Shown here in pieces: positions 57,074 through 64,000 of a stretch of DNA of 64,000 nt (the first letter of the stretch is position 1; each line of letters opens with the position of its first letter). This stretch comes from Bacteroidales bacterium (GTDB taxonomy: Bacteria; Bacteroidota; Bacteroidia; Bacteroidales; UBA3663): NCBI GenBank assembly GCA_017548545.1, contig JAFYZW010000120.1, forward strand, positions 24,345 to 88,344, in the 5' to 3' direction. The translations under genes were made by a program, and so were the position numbers. Below the pieces are notes generated by a model that saw nothing but the letters and a program-made list of their open reading frames with translations, did not search any database and was not told where the DNA came from.

Positions 57074-58489
57074 TCAGAAGTTTGCATAGATGAACTGGTC
57101 CGAGCTGAAGACTCCGCAGAGAAGGATGAGGACGAGGACGGCAAGGTAGGATATCCATCTGACCATCCTTCTGCCGCTATGGAAGGGAAGACGTTTTTCG
57201 CCAAATGCCTCCCCAACCGTATCCTTCACAACCATTAAGCCCACGGCCAGCAGCATGTACAATGTGGCTGTCCCGCCAGGTGAATAGATGGTTTTTTGAA
57301 GTGACGTGTCGAAGATCCTTGTTATCACATTGCAGGCATCGCTCAATGTGGGCATGCGGAAGAAGATCCAGGCGAAAGTGACAAACAGGAAGGTGATGGC
57401 GGTCTTGACGGATCTACCGAGCCATCCGTAATTGCATTTCTGCTGGCCCATCATCTTCTCGATGACCTGGCTGATACCGTGCAGTAATCCCCATACGACG
57501 AAGGTCCAGTTTGCGCCGTGCCAGATGCCGCTGACGAGGAACGTCACTAAGACGTTCCAATAGCTGCGGAGCTTCGGGCAGCGGTTTCCGCCGAGCGGGA
57601 TGTAGATGTAGTCCTTGAGCCAGGTGGAGAGCGAGATGTGCCAGCGGCGCCAGAAGTCGGTGACGCTGACTGCGAAATAGGGGCGGCGGAAGTTGTCAGG
57701 GAGGTCGAAGCCGAGCAGCCGGCCCACACCTGCTGCCATCAACGAATAGCCGGCGAAGTCCGAATAGATCTGGACGCTGTAGAGCAGGCTGGCCGCGAGA
57801 CACGTCATCCCGGTGTAGTTCACGTAGCTTCCGAGCACTGTATCGACGTAAAGTGCCACGCGGTCGGCCACCACCACCTTCATGAACATGCCCCACAGCA
57901 GCATCCTCAGCCCCTCGGTAGCCTTCCCCGGGTCGAAGGGGCGGCACGTCTCCTTCAACTGCGGTAGGAGTGACGGGGCCCTGCAGATGGGCCCTGCCAG
58001 GATGCATGGAAAGAACGACACGAAGAGCGCATAGGCAAGGAAGTCATGTTCGGCCTCCTGCCGCCCGCAGTACACGTCCCACAGGTAGCCCAGCGCCTGG
58101 AGCGTGAAGAAGGAGATGCCTACAGGAATGGCCCAATTCAGGCCGTTCAGATGGAACTGTAAACCAATCATGGCCAATGCTCTGCTTACTGCTTCGCCTG
58201 CGAAATCAAGGTACTTGAAGAAAAACAGCGGCAAAAGGGCAAGCGTCACGCCTAAAGCCAATAACCGCTTCGGATGCCTGGTCAAGGGAACAAGCAGGGC
58301 CGTGAGCCAGGTCACCGCCGTCACGCCGAGAAGCACAAGAGCATAAGCAGGCCTCCACTGAATGTAGAGAAGGTAGCTCACCAGCAGCAGGTACACCCCC
58401 CTCATCCTTCCGAATTGTGCCGGTATGGCATGGAAGAGCAGGAAGACGAACGGGAACAGCACGATGAAGTTGAGCGAATTGTATATCAT
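57074..58489 (-). CDS. MBOAT-family O-acyltransferase (AlgI/DltB-like)
   Basis: A 471-residue polytopic membrane protein (about 11 hydrophobic helices) with the MBOAT hallmarks: RRWHISLSTWLKDYIYIPLGG (His284) and the catalytic His324 in GIWHGANWTF. MBOAT proteins pass acyl groups through the membrane to a periplasmic acceptor, as AlgI does for alginate. It is followed after 3 bases by an SGNH gene and preceded at 54 bases by the CotH/SGNH gene. The donor and target polymer cannot be told from sequence. Confidence 0.9.
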   Translation of the reverse strand: MIYNSLNFIVLFPFVFLLFHAIPAQFGRMRGVYLLLVSYLLYIQWRPAYALVLLGVTAVTWLTALLVPLTRHPKRLLALGVTLALLPLFFFKYLDFAGEAVSRALAMIGLQFHLNGLNWAIPVGISFFTLQALGYLWDVYCGRQEAEHDFLAYALFVSFFPCILAGPICRAPSLLPQLKETCRPFDPGKATEGLRMLLWGMFMKVVVADRVALYVDTVLGSYVNYTGMTCLAASLLYSVQIYSDFAGYSLMAAGVGRLLGFDLPDNFRRPYFAVSVTDFWRRWHISLSTWLKDYIYIPLGGNRCPKLRSYWNVLVTFLVSGIWHGANWTFVVWGLLHGISQVIEKMMGQQKCNYGWLGRSVKTAITFLFVTFAWIFFRMPTLSDACNVITRIFDTSLQKTIYSPGGTATLYMLLAVGLMVVKDTVGEAFGEKRLPFHSGRRMVRWISYLAVLVLILLCGVFSSDQFIYANF

Positions 58490-58543
58490 GTCCCGGTTTT
58501 GCTTTTCAGAATACGATGAGCAACGGAGCTTGCCGTCGATGAA

Positions 58544-60802
58544 TCACCGGCCTGGATTCGTACGCATGTACTTCCTTCCGCAACTGATTCGGATGCCCGG
58601 GTAGTCACGTGAGACGGGGATGCCCCACGCGTTGTAGATGGGACTGTCCGGTTCCATACGGTCGCAGGGTTTCGAACCAGAGGTGCTGAGGCTGTACGGA
58701 TTGGCCACGGCATCAACTGCCAGCTGCTGCGCGACGGGGGCATTCTCGTCGGTGACGTCAACACAGGCCTCGGGATACCTGGCATTCTCCAGTTCGGCCT
58801 CGGTGCAGGCGTATCGTGCAGGGTTGCCTAGCACGGAGACATCGAAGAGCGGGGCCAGCACGGCCTCGAAGTAGGTGCATGCAGCGGTGTATTGCCCAAG
58901 TCCGGCTGCCAGATGCGAGCCGTCGCTGGCGTAGTCTGCGGGATTTCCCGGCAGCTGCTCGCGAAGCGACTCGACAGCTGTACCGCAGGGGATGACGACG
59001 CTGATGTCGCGTTCCAAGGTCAGCCGCTTCACCGATTCGGCTATCTGCTCCCATCGAGCGAGGCTGCCGTTCCCTGCGATGCCCGTCAGCTCGTCGGCAT
59101 AGCTGTGGATGAGCTGAAAGCCTATCCGGGCCTCCGGCTGCTCCCAACGAATGATGGCGAGCAGGTCGTCGAGATGCCCGCCATCACCTTCGCCCGTCCA
59201 CTGCTCGTAGTAGGGTGCGTACTCGCTCCGCTGGTGTAGCACGATGAGGTCCCACGGCTGTTCCGAGAGAACACGGCGAAAGAGCGAACCGTCATTCGGG
59301 TCTGCATCGCTGTCGGCAGTCACCACGGGAGCGCCAAGAACGCGACGGAAGTGGTAGGGTTGTTCGTCACTATCGTGATAACAGTCCGTCCACGACCGGA
59401 AAGACCCACCGCTGCGCGTGAGCTTGAAGAGGCTCACCCCGCCCATGTCGAGGCAAGCGCTCTCCGCGAGTGAAGGAAGCAGGCCCGTATAGTTGTCGGT
59501 ATAGGAATTGCCGATATCGAGGATGCGGTACGGCTCCCTCACCTCCGTGGCGATGTGCTCTTCCAGCCATGCCTCACGGCTCTCGAACCAGGCGCGTGCT
59601 GTGGCAAGATGGTCACGGAGGCTGGTGTTTTCGTAGTGCCACCGTTCTGCGTCCAAATTCATGGATGCATCAACGGCTTCTGCCTCCTCCGAGATTTCGT
59701 ATTCGTCGATGAACGAAAGCATGCCGTCAAAAACGCTGGTTTTCAGTTCCTCCCATAGAGCGAGGTATCTGCTTGCAAAAACACGGTCCCTGCTTGAGAG
59801 CAGATGTTGGAAGAAGAAGCGCTCCCTATGCACGTTCGACCAAGTTCCCTCCATCATGAAGATGGCATCGAAGTCCCACAGTACGGGCATTCTGGCCTTC
59901 GAGTCGAGGCTGTCATAACGTGCGACAAAGAGGTTGGAGCCGTAGCTGTCCCACGTGCCGAGGATGTCATGGGCAAGCAGCCAGCGGGCGAAGGATTCCA
60001 CGTCGATGCGTTCTGCATATAGCGGCCCTGCAAGAGCCTCCTCCAGCTGCGCTAAGTCTCGGGTGAGGAAAGCCAGCTGTTCTTCCGTGACATCGTCAGC
60101 GTCGGGATACTTGAGCGTCCATCCGAACGGACTAAGTGAGGACGGGATATAAAGGTCCTCGTTCCAGAAGTAGGCATCCGACTCGACAATGTAGCCCGTT
60201 TCGCTGACGTTGATGCGGCAGCGCTTATTGCGTTCCACTGGTTCGCACAGCAGGTAGAGACCGCGATAGTCGCCATTCATCACCACATTGACGTAACGAC
60301 AGCCCGGTGTCCACTCCATCCCCATGAGGCGGCTTGTCTCGAAACCAATGTGCTGGCGGAAGTCAGGATCCTTGATGAGCAGCCAGTCCTTGTCGGAATA
60401 AGTCTCGTCATCACCCCGTAGCAGTAGGTCAGCCGCCTTCTCAAGCTTCACCTTGTAGGGCTTCTTGGCTGGATAGGCGCTCGAGTTGCCGCGTATCTTG
60501 ATACGCATACCGCTAGTGTCTTTGGCATAGGACCCGCTATCGTAGAGCAATTCGTCGCCCAAAGTGATGGTCAATCGTCCCGGCACCTTGGTGGCGTTCC
60601 TAATACCGTAACCTGCCATTCCCTCGGGATGAGCGACATACTCGCATGTGGGCTCCTCGCTGTCCACGGTCTCTATCGTGACCACTGGCAAGCCGATGGC
60701 CTTGATGGAGTCTTCGGAGAACAGGGACTGCGCGGCACCAATTCCTACAGAATATATTAGCAGAAGGGTCGAGAGAATACTATGAATACACTTGCGGATC
60801 AT
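58544..60802 (-). CDS. CotH-kinase-like domain fused to a DUF4886 SGNH domain
   Basis: A 752-residue exported protein (signal peptide ending IGAAQ). Residues about 90-330 show the CotH pattern: IKIRGNSSA, KKPYKVKLEK, DWLLI, 'NGDYRGLYLLCEPVER', and WDFD (309-312), which matches the metal-binding end of the spore-coat CotH kinase. Residues about 425-650 form an SGNH/DUF4886 domain: GNSYTDN (Ser433) and DGSH (Asp627, His630). The tail ends with a Prevotella-type 'IYNAWGIPVSRDYPGIRI' repeat. The combination suggests phosphorylation plus ester chemistry on a surface molecule. First enzyme gene of the operon, 11 bases after the regulator fragment. Confidence 0.82.
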   Translation of the reverse strand: MIRKCIHSILSTLLLIYSVGIGAAQSLFSEDSIKAIGLPVVTIETVDSEEPTCEYVAHPEGMAGYGIRNATKVPGRLTITLGDELLYDSGSYAKDTSGMRIKIRGNSSAYPAKKPYKVKLEKAADLLLRGDDETYSDKDWLLIKDPDFRQHIGFETSRLMGMEWTPGCRYVNVVMNGDYRGLYLLCEPVERNKRCRINVSETGYIVESDAYFWNEDLYIPSSLSPFGWTLKYPDADDVTEEQLAFLTRDLAQLEEALAGPLYAERIDVESFARWLLAHDILGTWDSYGSNLFVARYDSLDSKARMPVLWDFDAIFMMEGTWSNVHRERFFFQHLLSSRDRVFASRYLALWEELKTSVFDGMLSFIDEYEISEEAEAVDASMNLDAERWHYENTSLRDHLATARAWFESREAWLEEHIATEVREPYRILDIGNSYTDNYTGLLPSLAESACLDMGGVSLFKLTRSGGSFRSWTDCYHDSDEQPYHFRRVLGAPVVTADSDADPNDGSLFRRVLSEQPWDLIVLHQRSEYAPYYEQWTGEGDGGHLDDLLAIIRWEQPEARIGFQLIHSYADELTGIAGNGSLARWEQIAESVKRLTLERDISVVIPCGTAVESLREQLPGNPADYASDGSHLAAGLGQYTAACTYFEAVLAPLFDVSVLGNPARYACTEAELENARYPEACVDVTDENAPVAQQLAVDAVANPYSLSTSGSKPCDRMEPDSPIYNAWGIPVSRDYPGIRISCGRKYMRTNPGR

Positions 60803-60813
60803 AAAACATATTC

Positions 60814-61305
60814 CTAATTCTTTTTTCCATCACTCTTGGCATCGGGCATTGGCTTTTCGGGGCGTCCTCGCACAAGATTGAAGCATTTCAAAAGGGATTG
60901 AATCTCTGGAGATGAAGAAGCGGCCTTCTGAAGTTTACGCTTAATCTGCGACTTCGTAGCACGAAAAGCCGCCTCACCCGTACTCCCTACATAAAACCAC
61001 AGACTTTTAGGATCGTGCCTATTCTCGTTGATGAGCAGACAGATGGCCTTGTGGCGAGAGGAAAGGGCAAGTTTGTCAAGTTCGTCGAGAAGACGGCAGC
61101 AATCCGGCGAAGATTTACGACAGAGTGCAAGCAGTTCATCAAATACCGACGAAGGTAAAGATGCGTTCATGTCAAGCAGGATGAAGCGTCGCAGCAAGGA
61201 GTCTATTTGGGTGTCCAAGGATTGATTGTCGATGACAGTCTCACTGAGCCTTTGTTTCAGTTCCTCCTCTCTGTCTTTGCTTTCCGCTACCTGTTTGTTA
61301 TACAT
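60814..61305 (-). CDS. Stand-alone copy of the neighbouring regulator's C-terminal domain
   Basis: A 163-residue protein with no signal peptide or membrane helix. A coiled-coil start (MYNKQVAESKDREEELKQR) is followed by 'LLRRFILLDMNASLPSSVF' and a helix-turn-helix-like end (RHKAICLLINENRHDP...AAFRATKSQIKRKL). It aligns over nearly its whole length with the last 160 residues of the protein encoded at 62083-63741, with well over half the positions identical by eye. It has its own promoter and heads the CotH/MBOAT operon, so it may control it. Its start lies at the point that follows the membrane helix in the longer paralogue. Confidence 0.75.
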   Translation of the reverse strand: MYNKQVAESKDREEELKQRLSETVIDNQSLDTQIDSLLRRFILLDMNASLPSSVFDELLALCRKSSPDCCRLLDELDKLALSSRHKAICLLINENRHDPKSLWFYVGSTGEAAFRATKSQIKRKLQKAASSSPEIQSLLKCFNLVRGRPEKPMPDAKSDGKKN

Positions 61306-61335
61306 TGATATATATTTTTATAATTGTTTCGGGTG

Positions 61336-61366
61336 CAAAGTTACAAAAATATAAATGATGTGTCAA
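61336..61366 (-). promoter_or_regulatory. Promoter of the surface-modification operon
   Basis: Minus strand: TAACTTTG (61336-61343) with TTG-type element (61364-61366) 20 bases upstream. Leader about 25 bases to the start at 61305. Confidence 0.65.
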
Positions 61367-61469
61367 GAAATTGTTAACACAACATTTTGAACATATAGCT
61401 GATAATAAGAGAATTGGATAGAAGATTATTAGTTATTTTACCATTACTTTTAACAAGGCCAACAACGAA

Positions 61470-61497
61470 AGGCGCGACATCAAAAGATGCCGCGCCT
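61470..61497 (-). terminator. Terminator of the DUF3244 gene
   Basis: Stem AGGCGCGACATC/GATGCCGCGCCT with one mismatch and a 4-base loop, 47 bases after the gene end. Core sequence is shared with the hairpin at 52557-52588. Confidence 0.65.
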
Positions 61498-61543
61498 ACT
61501 GTCAACAGGAATAGAATGAGAAAAGGCTGACGTTCGTAATTGA

Positions 61544-61957
61544 TTAATCCACCGTGTATTCCCCCTGATAAACCATTCCATTTTGGAGACGGAGATAGAT
61601 GGTATAGTTGCCTGGTTTGGTAGGAAGTCTCAATTTCATACTCTGACTACCCGCTGGTTTGTGAAACGTACTGACCACAAAGTTTCCATCACATATTATT
61701 GCATCTGCACTACCTACGGGATAGAGGAATGTAATAACCATGGTTCGATCATCATAGATAACTGCATAGAAGGGGATACCACGGGCACTTCCATCAAAAG
61801 GAATGAAGACAAAAGGATCGTCTTCGTTCTCTTCGACATAGGTAAACTGAATGAGGCCTAATGGCGCATGTGCGATTTTAGCCTTTATTGTTTGAGTGCC
61901 GCAAAACACAACTAAGGCTAACAGACTGACAAGAGGGATTTTTTTGATTGCTTTCAT
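61544..61957 (-). CDS. DUF3244-like secreted protein
   Basis: A 137-residue exported protein with signal peptide MKAIKKIPLVSLLALVVFCG. The mature part (about 115 residues) has a beta-rich immunoglobulin-like pattern ending 'GNYTIYLRLQNGMVYQGEYTVD', resembling DUF3244 proteins of Bacteroidales. I chose the ATG at 61957 because the frame extends upstream only into the promoter. It lies between the sensor gene and the regulator copy, suggesting it belongs to the same system. Function unknown. Confidence 0.7.
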   Translation of the reverse strand: MKAIKKIPLVSLLALVVFCGTQTIKAKIAHAPLGLIQFTYVEENEDDPFVFIPFDGSARGIPFYAVIYDDRTMVITFLYPVGSADAIICDGNFVVSTFHKPAGSQSMKLRLPTKPGNYTIYLRLQNGMVYQGEYTVD

Positions 61958-61987
61958 CTGAGTATTATTTAGTTTGATTTTGTGGTG

Positions 61988-62018
61988 CAAAGATATGAAC
62001 AATTTATTACCGTTACAA
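61988..62018 (-). promoter_or_regulatory. Promoter of the DUF3244 gene
   Basis: Minus strand: TATCTTTG (61988-61995) with an ATTG-type element (62015-62018) about 20 bases upstream. Confidence 0.6.
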
Positions 62019-62082
62019 TAATATGTTAAAGCATCTTAGCTTTTAACTTATTGGAAATAAATGTATTGAAAGAGTGGAAAAA

Positions 62083-63741
62083 TTACTTTTTGCCATCACT
62101 TTTAACATTGGGCATCGGTTTTTCAGGGCATCCGCGTTCCAGATTGAAGCACTTCAAAAGCGATTGAATCTCAGGAGATGAGGGAGCTGCCGTCAGAAGC
62201 TTTTGCTTAATCTGAGACTTGGTGGCACGAAAAGCCGCTTCGTTGGAACAACCCGCATAGTACCACAATTGCTTGGGGTCATGTTTGTGTTCACTAATCA
62301 GCAGACAAATGGCTTTATGGCGAGGAGTTAGAGAGAGTTTGTTGAGCTCATTGATAAGATGGCGACGTTTGGCTGTTGACTCTCGATAAATGGCTAACAA
62401 CTCCTCAAAAATGGATGAAGGCCATGAAGCATTCAAGTCAAGAAGAATGAAACGACGCAACATGTACTCTATCTGTCCATGCAAAGATTGATTAGTTGTG
62501 ACCGATTCCTTGAATTGCTGTTTCCATTTCTCTTCTTTATCTTGGCTTTCAGCTATTTGCTGGTTCATCTTCGCAGTAATACCAGAGATACGATGCTCAA
62601 GTTGTTTCACCCGCTGGATTCGACGCAGCCAAAGTATGAACATAATCAGGATAACAAGTAAAGCAATAACAACAATGATGATGACAATATTTTCGTAATG
62701 CCGTTGCTGTTGTACTTTTTGATACCGGCCTTGCGCCTCGGCGAACTCCGTTCCTAACTTGGACTGGCGTTCAATCTTTTGCTGTGCCGCCAACTCCTTG
62801 CGATATGTAAGCGCTGAATCAAGCATTCCCAGCTGTTCAAACTGATTGGAACGACGCAAATAGGCCAAGGAAAGCAGTTCTGGCTTTTCATCAGAATGAG
62901 CAATTATCCAATTCAACAAGCTGTCTGCCTCAGCAAAGCGATTGTGCTCTTGATAATAGTCAACAATAATGGCATAGATGCGACAACTGTCATTCCGCGT
63001 ACATTCCTCAAATGGGATTTGGCTCAACAAAAAGTCACCGCCTTCATCATCAAGCCCGAAGAAATGATGTAAATGTGCCGAATTGGCATATAATGCGGCG
63101 AGCTCTCTTTTGGGAAGGTGTGGAGCCAGGAAAAGAGCCTTATCGGAATAATACAGCGCAGAATCACCATTCTCAAGCTTATAAAAGGAATAAGCCAGAT
63201 GCATATAAGACAAAGCAATATCCGTGGTATCGCCAACCTGATAAGCATTTTGCAAAACCTTGCGGAAGAAAGTCGGCGCCAGATAATAATTCCCATTCCG
63301 CATATTGATAATTGCGATACGGTCATTGACCACTCCCTTCAAATAAGGTCCGGGGAGCAGGTTCACATTCCTCTCGACTTCCAGGAATAGCCGATAAGCC
63401 TTTGTCATCTCTAAGGTGTAGGCATCCATATCAGGTTTCACCTCTTGTGCCCTGTCATGGTGACGAATCCCTTCGAAGAGCATGCACTCGGCTTGTTGCG
63501 GTGAAGATGTCAAGGATGATAGCGTTGTATCTCCTTTCGCCAAATTGGGCAGATAATAGCTGATTGCTACATCTAGGAGTGAATCACAAACTTTCTTCTC
63601 GGCATGATATTGTTCGTCCACCTTTTGCAGAGCCTCCTTTGCACGAAGCTCTGCTTGCCGATCCTCGTGACAGGAAGCAAGCAGAATGCCCATAAGGACA
63701 ATGGCTGAAAACGGAAGCATGCAAAGACTGATCCTAGACAT
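62083..63741 (-). CDS. TPR sensor lipoprotein with membrane helix and DNA-binding-like C-terminal domain
   Basis: A 552-residue protein. The start MSRISLCMLPFSAIVLMGILLASC reads as a lipoprotein signal peptide. About 330 residues of TPR-like helices follow, then one membrane helix (IVIIIVVIALLVILIMFILWL), a coiled coil, and the same C-terminal domain as at 60814-61305 (RHKAICLLISEHKHDP...AAFRATKSQIKQKL). This TPR-membrane-output architecture is known in Bacteroidota transcriptional sensors. I start at the ATG at 63741 for the signal peptide. A weak -7 match (CATATTTG, about 63790) precedes it. Presumed to sense periplasmic conditions and signal inward. Confidence 0.78.
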   Translation of the reverse strand: MSRISLCMLPFSAIVLMGILLASCHEDRQAELRAKEALQKVDEQYHAEKKVCDSLLDVAISYYLPNLAKGDTTLSSLTSSPQQAECMLFEGIRHHDRAQEVKPDMDAYTLEMTKAYRLFLEVERNVNLLPGPYLKGVVNDRIAIINMRNGNYYLAPTFFRKVLQNAYQVGDTTDIALSYMHLAYSFYKLENGDSALYYSDKALFLAPHLPKRELAALYANSAHLHHFFGLDDEGGDFLLSQIPFEECTRNDSCRIYAIIVDYYQEHNRFAEADSLLNWIIAHSDEKPELLSLAYLRRSNQFEQLGMLDSALTYRKELAAQQKIERQSKLGTEFAEAQGRYQKVQQQRHYENIVIIIVVIALLVILIMFILWLRRIQRVKQLEHRISGITAKMNQQIAESQDKEEKWKQQFKESVTTNQSLHGQIEYMLRRFILLDLNASWPSSIFEELLAIYRESTAKRRHLINELNKLSLTPRHKAICLLISEHKHDPKQLWYYAGCSNEAAFRATKSQIKQKLLTAAPSSPEIQSLLKCFNLERGCPEKPMPNVKSDGKK

Positions 63742-63864
63742 AAATAAAATAATATGAGTATCCGACACGAAATAAGGTAACATTGTCTTCAAATATGACA
63801 ATGATATTTATTTAACGAACAAATCAGAAATTTATTGCCTAAAAGTAGGAAATAATACAAAAAA

Positions 63865-63895
63865 AGAGACCCGAGCTATAGCAACTCGGGTCTCT
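63865..63895 (-). terminator. rRNA operon terminator
   Basis: Eleven-base perfect stem AGAGACCCGAG/CTCGGGTCTCT with a 9-base loop, followed on the minus strand by a run of T. It closes the rRNA operon whose 5S gene lies just beyond. Confidence 0.85.
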
Positions 63896-63901
63896 CATGT
63901 A

Positions 63902-64000
63902 AGGTGGCGGCTTCCTACTCTCCCACTTTCGTAGTACCATCGGCGTTACAAGGTTTAACTTCTCTGTTCGGAATGGTAAGAGGTGGAGCCCTTGTGCTAT
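63902..64000 (-). rRNA. rrf: 5S ribosomal RNA, 5' end beyond window
   Basis: Minus strand reads CTCCACCTCTTACCATTCCG, CAGAGAAGTTAAACC and CGATGGTACTACG, ending with GTGGGAGAGTAGGAAGCCGC, the conserved loops of bacterial 5S rRNA. About 99 of the usual 110-115 bases are present; the 5' few bases fall outside. The 16S and 23S genes of the operon would lie further along the minus strand's upstream side, outside this window. Confidence 0.93.

Noticed and set aside
54964..61305. Recent horizontal transfer of the surface-modification operon by base composition
   Set aside because: Some 60-base lines reach about two-thirds G+C (41 of 60 at 55921-55980), but lines in housekeeping-like genes such as oadA also reach 36 of 60, so the difference is not decisive by eye.

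Overview
The window comes from a Bacteroidota chromosome, most likely a Prevotellaceae member. The evidence is the many Bacteroidota-type promoters (TTTG, about 20 bases, TAnnTTTG), the A-rich translation start regions, the Bacteroidota forms of trigger factor, omega subunit and OadA, a BspA-like leucine-rich-repeat protein, and Prevotella-style C-terminal tails on secreted proteins. No phage, transposase, CRISPR array, tRNA gene or SusC/SusD pair was seen.

Layout. 1-9.4 kb: the 3' part of a TPR gene and leuS on the plus strand, then a minus-strand run of an outer-membrane protein, purB, an rluB-like pseudouridine synthase with a very long GYQRP-repeat tail, and asnS. 9.6-12.1 kb: a small membrane protein, then plsC, a PP2C-like protein and a repressor-like DNA-binding protein in one probable transcript. 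12.1-16.2 kb (minus): a YhcH-family protein, ligA and fucO. 16.3-24.5 kb: an ACT-domain protein, a coiled-coil protein, a beta-helix enzyme with a coupled GH78 rhamnosidase, a convergent GH2 enzyme and an unknown membrane protein behind a LemA-like gene. 25.4-28.9 kb: padR with a PspC/adhesin-like membrane protein, rimM and prmA. 29.2-34.5 kb: a Trp/Tyr/Gly-rich secreted protein, a FadL-like porin and a UvrD/PcrA helicase. 34.6-39.5 kb: tig, gyrB and rpsT (minus), then recO. 39.5-43.7 kb: a 5'-nucleotidase lipoprotein and a GH3/beta-lactamase-fold fusion. 43.9-48.7 kb: the sodium-pumping decarboxylase oadGAB and carboxynorspermidine dehydrogenase. 48.8-51.5 kb (minus): bamD, rpoZ, a DUF4293 protein and an esterase. 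51.6-52.6 kb: a previously easy-to-miss 28-residue membrane peptide gene with its own promoter and terminator, and a 42-bp tandem repeat array. 52.6-63.8 kb (minus): a BspA-like protein; a five-gene operon (DNA-binding-like regulator fragment, CotH-kinase/SGNH fusion, MBOAT, SGNH, acyltransferase-3); a DUF3244 protein; and a full-length TPR sensor-regulator whose C-terminal domain is duplicated as the first gene of that operon. The window ends inside a 5S rRNA gene on the minus strand.

Most of the window is housekeeping: translation, DNA repair and topology, envelope assembly and energy metabolism. The most unusual part is 54.9-63.8 kb, where a surface O-acylation and phosphotransfer-like operon is preceded by a stand-alone copy of the output domain of a neighbouring membrane sensor. 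This looks like a small self-contained surface-modification system. Its chemistry and regulation are inferred from domain families only. Promoters, terminators and hairpins were found by eye, and all starts and domain limits are approximate where stated.
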